30,000 nucleotides of DNA from Chara braunii (Eukaryota > Streptophyta > Charophyceae > Charales > Characeae), in contig BFEA01000120.1 of the NCBI GenBank assembly GCA_003427395.1, positions 3,176,419 through 3,206,418 on the forward strand. Reading direction: 5' to 3'. Below, piece by piece: positions 1 through 9,111 of the stretch. A program made the position numbers and the translations under genes. Positions within the stretch are counted from its first letter, which is position 1. The number at the start of each line of letters is the position of its first letter. The notes under the pieces are model-generated. The model saw only the letters and a program-made list of their open reading frames with translations, did no database searches and was not told where the DNA came from.

Positions 1-90
<90 letters not shown>
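1..90. repeat. (CT)n microsatellite
   Basis: Nearly pure CT dinucleotide run with one TTT interruption near position 77. It begins at the window edge, so its full length is unknown. Confidence 0.97.
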
Positions 91-106
91 GTGTGACTTT
101 CAAATC

Positions 107-160
107 GCAAAGCGGGAATGAATCTTTCCGTGAAAGTGGGAAGATTCATTCCCGCTTTGC
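107..160. repeat. Near-perfect foldback (hairpin)
   Basis: Left arm 107-129 and right arm 139-160 are reverse complements except for one extra T in the left arm. The loop is about 9 nt. The arm core GCGGGAATGAA occurs a third time near 187-198. It could be a small foldback element or a transcribed hairpin. Nothing in the sequence shows expression. Confidence 0.75.
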
Positions 161-1094
161 CTTTCGGAAGCCTTCCTACAGCAGGCAGCGGGAATGAACC
201 ATTTATTTTTCTTATTTTTTTGTTTTTTTTCTTTGTTTTCTTCCCGTTTTTTTTCGTTTGTCTCACGTGGACGTTCGGGATGCCTGCGCCCGGTAGTCCG
301 AGCCTGGGCACGGATCGGCGTACCGGTCGGCCGAGGCTCGGACTTGATAGCTGAGCGAGGTACTGGTGGTTTAAGCCCAAGTGGTCAGGAGGAGAAGAGA
401 GGAAGTGCCTACGTTTGCATGGCCAGGCCGCGGCGTGGGGGTGGTAGGCACACTCCACGCATCGATCCGGTCATGCAGGCGTTCAGGCCAATTAGAACAG
501 AGTATGCAAGGCGAGGAAGAAGGAGAAGGCGGGCAAACACGAGGAAACCAAGAAAGAAGAACGATACAGTTACAATGGCGCCTGCCAAAAACGACAGTTA
601 CACAAGATTAAGGGCGCGATCTAGTTAGAGCCCAGTTCCTAGTGCCGCAAGATGTGCGCGAGTGAGAAGCGGGACGCAGCAAAATTCAGAGTACCTAAAT
701 TCCTAGCCTAAGTCCTAATTGCAAAAAGGAAATTTCGAAGAGCCCCAAAGCAATTCCGCGAGCCCATGGGGGCTTGGCATCAGTTAAAAATTCAAAAACG
801 ACATTCCCGCGGGATGATCGCGCCAAAAATTCCTAGTGCTCACAGCAGAACAAGAAAGAAGTCATGACAACTGTTGTCCATCGCGCTCGCTAAGGCGCGG
901 TTACCCAATCGTCGGCGCGGGACTTTCCCGACACCGACCCAACAGATTCTCACTGAAAACAAAAAGAATGAGGGTATCCAAGCAACTTGGCCCGACCAAC
1001 CCATTTTCTCCACAGCTCACCCATCCAACCCGTCTCATTTCCCCAAGGCAGCTTCGCGCATAAAGTCGCGCGATTACAGAAAATGGTTCGTCAC
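161..1094. other. No gene recognised
   Basis: A T-rich run (about 200-260) is followed by mixed sequence. The open frames here are short, overlap in several frames and resemble no family I know. No repeat or RNA gene was seen. Confidence 0.5.
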
Positions 1095-1353
1095 ATGTAG
1101 CCCGTAGGCGATGTGTAGTTCTATGTTATGTCCAAAGGCTATATATGTGTATGTAGCCCATAGGCGATATGTAGTTCTATGTTATGTCCGAGGCTATATA
1201 TGTTCACTGTGAAACTGAGAGTGTATGTAGCCCGTAGGCGATATGTAGTTCTATGCTATGTCTGAAAGCTAAGGCTGTGTGTGTGTATATAGCCCATAGG
1301 CGATAAATAATTCTATGTTATGTCCAAAGGCTACGTATACTCTGTATATATGG
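1095..1353. repeat. Four diverged tandem copies (56-74 bp)
   Basis: The phrase ATGTAGCCCGTAGGCGATAT, followed by TAGTTCTATGTTATGTCC, recurs at about 1095, 1151, 1225 and 1287 with a few substitutions. Spacer length between copies varies. Noncoding. Confidence 0.85.
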
Positions 1354-1381
1354 AAGAGAGAGAACGGGGTAAGCTAGACAG

Positions 1382-1458
1382 GGACCCCCCCAAGGTCCGA
1401 ACCAAGCTCGAACCCGTGACCTTGTAACATATAATCGAATGACTCTACCATGTGAACA
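1382..1458 (-). repeat. tRNA-like segment, probable SINE head or tRNA pseudogene
   Basis: Read on the minus strand, the segment has a D-arm/box A-like CATGGTAGAGTCA and, about 30 nt later, a T-arm/box B-like GGGTTCGAGC. The acceptor stem does not pair convincingly, so it is not called as a functional tRNA. A second tRNA-like segment in the same orientation lies about 280 bp away. Confidence 0.5.
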
Positions 1459-1666
1459 ACCAGTGGAAATGGCACGAACGTGTGATATGCAAGACTGGGG
1501 AGATCAACAGAACACCCAAGACCAACACCCCCAAGCAACCCATTTGAAACCCAGAACCAACATACAACACCATGAACAACCCTTGGGTGGTGCGCAGGCA
1601 GTGTCTGCAATAGCTAACCTGCGTCAAGCCGTGCATCAATCTAACGCCCTGCCCGTGTCCATGTGC

Positions 1667-1746
1667 AAGGCTGCGGATTTGAACCCGCAACGTTATACCA
1701 CGATGCGCATTTCCAACCGGTGCTCTAACCACTGAGCCACATCAAC
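1667..1746 (-). repeat. tRNA-like segment with box A and box B
   Basis: On the minus strand, TGGCTCAGTGGT matches the Pol III box A consensus and GGTTCAAATCC matches box B. The D-stem pairs GCTC with GAGC and the T-stem pairs TGCGG with CCGCA. The seven bases before position 8 do not pair with those after the T-arm, so the acceptor stem is broken. This fits a tRNA-derived SINE head or a tRNA pseudogene. Confidence 0.6.
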
Positions 1747-2765
1747 TGGACATTTTTTATCTTTCCGGGTCCTCTATGAGGTCCCTTCAAAAGAGAAACT
1801 GGGTAATGCTCCCAAATATGGCCTTGGTGTGGGCTGCCCCCCCTATTTTTGGAATGAGATGTGTGACCTTTTCAAAAAAGAGGAAAAGAAAAAAGAACTG
1901 GGTGTGACTGCCCCTCTACACTGTTTTGGGGGGATTTTGGGGATGATGCGGATTTGGCATGGCACTGTGAGCCTGCCCCGAAAGTAGGAAAAAGAAATGC
2001 GCTGGAGGGTGCACGCATTTAACTGTTAGTAAACTGGCGATGGGCTCGAGTCCAGACGTTATCAGGTGAATACAACGATGTCAATGACTCCGCCCTTTGT
2101 GTGCATATACGTACATGTGTATATATTTGTAAGAAAAAAAAATTGGCGCAGAGAGAGGTTTTGCTCCAGATTATATAGAGGGGACCCCTGCAAGCATAGG
2201 GCTCCGCCAACGAGGTAGTGGTAGGAAGGCAGTGAAAGGCAAAAGAAAATTGAGAGAAGAAAATAGTGTAGCTTAAAAAAAAAAGATTGTGCTCCAGCGT
2301 GTGCTCCAGCACAACGCGGAGACACCGTGGCCCGCACAGCGTGGGGCTCTGCCCACGCTGGCGGCGGCGTCTGCTCAACGAAATGGCTATGAGAGCCCAA
2401 CCCATGTCGCACAGATGGAACGGTTGTCGAACAGAACAAGAGCTCGAATCGATCCAACCAGGATGAAGTTAGGGGCTACCGCCTTACGGAAAGGAGTGAG
2501 ATATCTATGTAACGCCGTTGCGGTCCAAAGATCCAGAGATCGAGGCCTCCCGTAAGTAAGGAGCAACCCTGCGGAGAGTTTTGTGTGGTCGGACGGGCCC
2601 CTGTAATTCAGATTATTCAAGACGGAACCGCGGACCGAGGTCGGGTAGCTTGGGTTCTCCGCTACCGACCGCAGACTACAGACTACAAAAAAAGATCGAC
2701 AGCCAGAAACAACGAATCTACGCCGGTGGATCCTCGGTCCCACGGGAAGTCTTGTTAGGGCGTTA
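1747..2765. other. No gene recognised
   Basis: Mixed sequence with short open frames on both strands, none with a recognisable motif. Short phrases such as GGGCTCTGCC and GGGCTCCGCC recur, but I could not define an element. Confidence 0.45.
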
Positions 2766-2838
2766 GCCATCCGCCAACATTCAGAATGCATCTGGACAGC
2801 CAAGGGATACGGATGCATTCCAAACCTTGGTGGATGGC
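2766..2838. repeat. Imperfect foldback
   Basis: Arms 2766-2792 and 2812-2838 pair over 27 bp with about five mismatches around a 19-nt loop. Outer arms are GCCATCCGCCAA and TTGGTGGATGGC. Inner arms are GAATGCATC and GATGCATTC. Confidence 0.7.
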
Positions 2839-2848
2839 GAGTTAGTGG

Positions 2849-3095
2849 CGGGCAGTGCAGGCTGTCACGAAAAAGTAGAGCGCGGTTTCGTCATTCGCAG
2901 TGTTCCAAGTAGGCGGCAACTGATTTTCTGGCCGAGATCGCGGGGGTCGTCTCCACGGCGCGCGCGGCACATAGCTCCTCGATCTGCAGAGCTCGCGCTT
3001 TTCGGAACTGGCGCTGCGGTACGCAAGCGCATGCTGCCACGAAAAATAGCGCGCGGTTTCAGCGATTCCGAGCGGAAAAACTGATTTTGGGCTCG
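2849..3095. repeat. Diverged direct repeat, about 171 bp apart
   Basis: GCTGTCACGAAAAAGTAGAG..GCGGTTTCG at about 2862 is echoed by GCTGCCACGAAAAATAGCGCGCGGTTTCA at about 3033. Both copies are followed by AACTGATTTT and a GGC(T)CG stretch. Noncoding as far as can be seen. Confidence 0.55.
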
Positions 3096-3528
3096 GCCTG
3101 GGCGCGATGGATGGCGGACGTGCACCACAGAACTCGTGCGCTCCAACCTGTGTCGCTTGGGAACCTGTCCCGCCTTCGACGGGCGGCAGATCATCGTAGC
3201 AACTGCAAGGAGACCGAGGCGGACGTCATCATCCGCTACGGCAGCCGGCAGAGAACGGAGGGCCGGCAGAGAAGGGAGGGGGAGGTGTGCGAGAGAGCGC
3301 GGAGATCGAGAGGGTACATGGGAAGGGGAAGAAACAGGAGGCGTGGAGCCGCTCGTACATGCGAAGTGTGCCCTGCTGATCTGCGATTGCAGGTTCAGCA
3401 ATTGTTTCGGGGGTGTGTTAGAGAAGGAGTGAGCGGGAAAGGGGGCAGGAAAAAGGGTTTTGTATGAGCGAAAGGTTTATGGACGACGTCATCTGGCCTT
3501 AGCGGAAGCTGGCGGTGATGTTCCTGAC
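3096..3528. other. No gene recognised upstream of the VPS13 start
   Basis: G/A-rich, moderately GC-rich sequence. A 126-codon open frame (3087-3467) is rich in Arg and Gly, matches nothing I know and overlaps others, so I do not call it. The region may include promoter or 5' leader of the downstream gene. No TATA box or other core element could be assigned with confidence. Confidence 0.4.
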
Positions 3529-3530
3529 GC

Positions 3531-3562
<32 letters not shown>

Positions 3563-3568
3563 ATGATG
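3529..3568. repeat. (GCT)n(GAT)n trinucleotide microsatellite
   Basis: A GCT run passes directly into a GAT run, about 13 triplets in total. It lies about 420 bp before the VPS13 start codon, so it may be in the promoter or 5' UTR. Confidence 0.9.
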
Positions 3569-3644
3569 GTTTTCAGTCTTGATGACATGTCGGAACCGGC
3601 CGTTTCACACCTAATGACTTATGAAAACTGGCGATAGCAGCAAG

Positions 3645-3935
3645 AGTGGGATTGTAGTAGAAAGCACGGCCGAGGACGGAGTCGAACACGGGAGTAGGAT
3701 TGTTTTGTTTCTCCGTCGTTTGCCCTTGATTCTTCCTAATAGAGCTCTGGAGGGTCCGGCTCAGGCTCGGCTCAGTCTCGGCATCGGGAGTTGGATTGCA
3801 AAAGCACGCAGAGGACGGAGATGAGCAGGCGAGTGCGTTCGTTTCTACATCATTTGCCCCTCGATACATCATTTGGCCCTCGATTCAACCGAACATAATC
3901 TCTCATCCGCGCGGCTCAGGCTCGGATCAGGCTCG
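3645..3935. repeat. Duplicated block just upstream of the VPS13 ATG
   Basis: A block of about 140 bp occurs twice in tandem, diverged. Copy 1 (about 3649-3780) and copy 2 (about 3790-3932) share, in order: GGATTG, AAAGCACG, GAGGACGGAG, a CGTTTG/ATTTGCCC..TTGATTC segment, and a final CGGCTCAGGCTCGG. The block ends about 55 bp before the start codon, so it is probably in the promoter or 5' UTR. Confidence 0.6.
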
Positions 3936-3987
3936 GTGTGGTATACGGCGGATGTGATCTGCTCCTCTGGGAGAGAGACCAGCAGAC

Positions 3988-4084
3988 ATGTTTGAAGGTC
4001 TTGTTTATCAGGCCCTGGTCAATTACCTGGGTCAGTATGTGAAAGGCATACCTCGAGAACAACTTCGAGTTGGGCTATGGAGCG
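3988..4084 (+). CDS. VPS13: VPS13 exon 1 (residues 1-32, start codon)
   Basis: The ATG at 3988 opens MFEGLVYQALVNYLG, the canonical chorein beginning, followed by an EQLRVGLWSG end that matches the family's xQLxxGxWxG motif. The donor is AGCG|GTGCGT at 4085, leaving phase 1; the split Gly codon is completed by exon 2. The start is fixed by homology, because family members begin at exactly this Met. Confidence 0.93.
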
Positions 4085-4091
4085 GTGCGTA

Positions 4092-4148
<57 letters not shown>

Positions 4149-7100
4149 ATTTTTCTGATCCTACTTCTCCTCCTCCTACACGTCATTTCCTCTCCCTGGC
4201 GCCCATCTCTTTCTTCTTGATCGTCTCTCTCTCTGCTCTTCCTACCCCTTTCGCGTCCCTACACCTCACTCGCCTCTCTCCTTCTCCATGCTTGTCTGTT
4301 TCGTCTCCATCTCGTCGTCTCCTCTTTACTTTCTCCTCTCTCCCTCCCTCTCTCCATCCCTCTGTCCCGTGCTGATCCTTTCACGACCATTCATTTCTTC
4401 TCCTCTTCCTAATCCTTCTATTTGGGGTCCTCGATCTCATGTCCTCCTCCTCCTGCTGCCGCTCCTCTCGTCCTCTCCTCCTCTGCTCCTCGCTTCCAGC
4501 AAAATAGTCCATAGCAACGGGTCTGGCTTTTCGATCTGTTAATATACTCTTTCGTCGTGGGTGTGGTGGGGCGTAAGTTGCGTGAGAATTGTCAGGAAGA
4601 AGTGGGGAAATGCTAATTTCAGCAAACGCTGGCACGTGGCACCTGGCTGTTTGACTCGCTATGTATGTGAGTGCTGAGTCGGCTGGGGCCTGGGCGCCTC
4701 ACTGACCAGGATCGTGCGTAATTAGCGACAACCCACCTAAATAACCTATTTTTTCTTTTTTAACGGAAAACGGGAAGGTAAAAGACGAGCAATCGTCCAA
4801 GGCTGCCCCCTTAGAATCGTTGGGAAGGAGACTATTATCATGCAAGACTCAAAATTTCGGCACAGGTATGCTGAATTTTCGACGTTGCCGTTGGTATCTG
4901 GGAACCGTCGCCAAGGTGGTTAACTAGAGAATGATTGGCAATTGATTGGGGAAGAAAAAGGAAAAGAAACGGTTAATTGAATGCCATTACCCCGAGTAGA
5001 ATGTTCCGGAAAATCGCCTTCTCCTCCTTTGTGTTTCCTTAATCTTCTTGTTCCGACAAATCGACTGTTCCTTCCTCTTCATCTTCTTCTCGGGACGGCC
5101 GTCCTCAGTGTTGACGTTGCTGTCGACCTCAGTCTTCGTGATCGAGGAAGGAAAGGGCGCAGATGATAGAATTAGTAGGAGATCGCAGTACTCTCAGAGA
5201 TCACGAGAACGAATAAATAGTTTGAATTGAAGTAGATCGATCGCGAGAACAACGACGACGACGACGACGACGACGAAGAAGAAGAAGAAGAAGAAGAAGA
5301 GGAATTTTGACGAGGAGAAGAAGAAAAAGAATGTGGGAGAAGAAGAAGAAGAACAGAAAGAAGAAGAACAGAAAGAAGAAGAATTAGAATTATGATGAGA
5401 AGAAGAAGAAGAAGAAGAAGAAGAAGAAGAATTGGGGAGGAGGGAGGAACATTTTGAGGAGGAGGAGATGATGGAGGTTAGTTTCGAGGAGGAGAAGGCG
5501 GAGGAGAATGATAAGAATAAGCAGAAGAAGACGAAAGAAGCAGAAGAAGAGTTAGAACTATGAGAAGAAGAAGAAGGAGAAGAACTTTGAGGAGGAAGTG
5601 GAAGAGAAGAAGGATCCTGAGGAGGAGAAAGTGGTGGAGGAGGAGGAGGAGGAAGTGGAAGAGGAAGGATCCTGAGGAGGAGAAAGTGGTAGAGGAGGAG
5701 TAGGAGACGAAGAGGGGGAAGAAAAAGATGAAGGAAGAGAAGAAGGAGAGTATATGATGATGAGAAGAAGAAGAAGAAGAAGAAGAAGAAGAAGAAGAAG
5801 AAGAAGAATTTTGAGGAGGAGGAGGTGGAAGAGAAGAAGGATCCAGAGGAGGAGAAGGTGGTAGAGGAGGAGGAGTAGACGAAGAGGGGGAAGAAAAGGA
5901 TGAAGGAAGAGAAGAATAAGAATAGATGATGAAGAAGAATTTTGAGGAGGTGGAAGAGAAGAAGGATCCTGAGGAGGAGAAGGTGGTAGAGGAGGACGAG
6001 GAGGAGACGAAGAGGGGGAAGAAAAAGATGAAGGAAGAGAAGAAGAAGAATAGATGATGATGAAGAAGAAGAAGAAGAAGAAGAAGAAGAAGAAGAATTT
6101 TGAGGAGGTGGAAGAGAAGAAGGATCCTGAGGAGGAGAGGGTGGTAGAGGAGGAGGAGTAGGAGACGAAGAAGGGGAAGAAAAAGATGAAGGAAGAGAAG
6201 AAGAAGAATGTTGAGGAGGAGGGGGGACGAAGAAGAAAAAGAAGAAGAAGAAGAAGAAGAAAAAGAAGAAGACGAGAAGGCGAAGAAGAAGGGGATGAGG
6301 ATGATGATGATGAGGAGGAGGAGGAAAAAAAGAAAAGGAGAAGAAGTAGAGGATGATGACGAGGAGGAGGAGGAGGAGGACGAGAATAAGAAAGTTGGGG
6401 CAAAACACGAACAGCAAAAAACACTGTCCCACGGAGGGCAGATAATCCAATTAGATCAGATCACCGAACCAAACACCGTCAAAATACACACGCATTCCCT
6501 CGATGCGTTCCGGCTTGTGCGTGCCCAAGCCTCTTTTCAGGAGGACCAACCACGTTCCCACCAGTGTGGAGACGCACATCATCCCCATCATCCTTTATAG
6601 CTCAAGAATGCTACATTATTTTCTCTTTTTTTCTCTTTTCTCCCTCTCTTCCCTCTTCCCTCTTCCCTTCCATCTTCTCTCCCTATTCCTTCTACCCTCT
6701 GCCCCATTCTATCCTCGGAGATCACAGTCGATCGCGTCAAGATCCGGCATCATGTCCCACCTTGCATCACCACTGAAAAAACAGAGAAGTAACAGGATCC
6801 ACTCGGCGTTACGCTGGCGTAGGTTCACGGCACCCGCTAATCCCTGAAAATAGCTGGAAACAAGCAACCCATTGCGATATATGCGTGTTCTTACATGCGT
6901 GTAGTCGCACCTGGTGCCCAAAAAATTATTTCCAAACGACCAGGTACGGGGGTACATGTATCCATTCTCAGATCTGCAGTGGGTCGTCAACTACCAGCGC
7001 CCAAAAATCCGTACGGGATGGCCATGTACCTACCTAGGCCCAGTGTCCATATTCGAACAAAAAATGTTTCCAACCCGGCCGGTACCGAGTGTCAGCATCC

Positions 7101-7908
7101 TAACGGTTAGAAAATAAAAAACCTGCCGTACCATGGGCCCAAAATTTGGAGCCTATTTTCACCTGGTGAATTCGGAGGAGTCCACCCTCACGGGCGCACG
7201 TACGAAAACCACAAAAAAAGCAGGAAGATTGCTTATCTTGCATGAGAATAGCTGGATGAGTCGGGGCCTGAAGATATTTTTTTTGAGTTATCCCAGACAA
7301 AGCAGGGGTTCAGAGGCGGTTAAGGGAGGGCCTGAACTGATTCCTAGGGAGTCCGACAAGCCCGAAAAAGGGGGGTTGGAAGTAGTATACACTAGCTGAT
7401 GCACACCCTCTGGTGGGGGTAAACGTGGGAGATCCAAGATATCCAGGAACCACCCACCACCTTAGCAAACCTTGCCAAGGATTCGAAGAAGAAGAAGAAG
7501 AAGAGTATGAGGAGGATGATGATAACTATGAGGAGAAGAAGAAGAACTTGCGGAGCAGAAGAAGAACTTTGAGGAGCAGAAGAAGAATGAGAAATAAAAG
7601 GAGAAGTGAAAGAAGTAAAATGAGAAGAAGGAGAAGAAGAAGAAGAAGAAGAATTTTAAGGAGGTGAACACGGAGGAGGAGGAGAATAATTTTGAGGAGG
7701 AGGTGGAAGAGAAGAAGAATTCTGAGGAGGAGAAGGTGGTGGAAGAGGAAAAAAGAAAAAAGAGAAAAAAAAGAGAAGAAGAAGGAGAAGGTGGTGTCAG
7801 AGGAGGAGGAGGAGGAGGAGGAGGAGGAGGAGGAGAAGAAGAAGAAGAAGAAGAAGAAGAAGAAGAATTTTGAGCAGAAGCAGAAGAAGACTTATGAGCA
7901 GCAGCAGC

Positions 7909-7967
<59 letters not shown>

Positions 7968-8164
7968 TTTGAGCAGCAGCAGCAGAGGTGGAGAAGAACG
8001 AGAAGAAAAAGAATGTTTTTCGGGTGTTGGAGAAGAAGAAGAAGAAGAATTTTGAGGAGGAGACGGTAGTGGAGGAGGAGGAGGAGAAGAACAAAAAGAA
8101 AAAGAAGAAATATAAGATTCTGAGGTGGTGGAGGAGGAGGAGGAGGAGGAAGAAGAAGAAGAAG

Positions 8165-8195
<31 letters not shown>

Positions 8196-8640
8196 GGATT
8201 GAGATAGCGAGGCCAATCACGACACATTCGTCCGTCAGAACAAAGTCATTGAAGCTGCTGCTCAGATATCACCCCAGTTTTGTGATGATTCGCATCTTCC
8301 GGGATGTGTTTCGGCTGGCTGCACACTAGCACGTACCCATTTTTTTGAGTTATCCCAGACAAAGCAGGGGTTTAGAGGCGGGTAAGGGAGGGCCTGAACT
8401 AATTCCTAGGGAGCCCGACAAGCCAAAAAAAGGGGGGGTGGAAGTATACACTAGCTGATGTACACCCTCTGGTGGGGGTAAACCTGGGAGATCCAAGATA
8501 TCAAGGAACCACCCACCACCTTAGCAAACCTTGCCAAGGATGCGAAGAAGAAGAAGAAGAAGAAGAAGAAGAAGAAGAAGAAGAAAAGGGAAAGGATAAG
8601 AAGAAGAGTATGAGGAGGGAAAAAGAAGAAGAAGAAGAAG

Positions 8641-8671
<31 letters not shown>

Positions 8672-9078
8672 GAACTCAGATAGGGAGGCCAATCGTGACA
8701 CATTCATCCGTCACAACAAAATCATTGAAGCTCCTACACAGACATCACCCCAGCTTTGTTATGATGCGCATCTTCCCGGATGTGTTTCGGCTGGCTGAGC
8801 AGCAGCACGTACCCAAAACACACAGAAGAAGAAGAAGAAGAAGAAGAAGAAGAAGAAGAAGAAGAAGAAGAAGAAGAAGAATGGTGAGGATGATGACGGT
8901 GATGGTGATTTAATGGTTGCGATGATGGATTTGTGATAGTGATGATGGCATGTGGACGCTGAGGAGCACGCCAGGGACGGGCTGGACAGAGGGGCACTTG
9001 TGGATCAGGAGAGAGACTGAATTCCTTTAGGAGCTTGAGAGGAGTAGGCGAAGCAGTAGCAGCAGCAGCAGCAGCACA

Positions 9079-9111
<33 letters not shown>

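Noticed and set aside
1667-1746. Functional tRNA gene
   Set aside because: The box motifs and D/T stems are good, but the acceptor stem does not pair and the anticodon arm is not clear.
5194-6450. A 418-codon minus-strand open frame and several others in the GAA block
   Set aside because: Composition is almost only Ser, Leu, Phe and Pro, which follows from reading a 3-bp repeat on the pyrimidine strand. Frames are open on both strands at once and no domain is visible.
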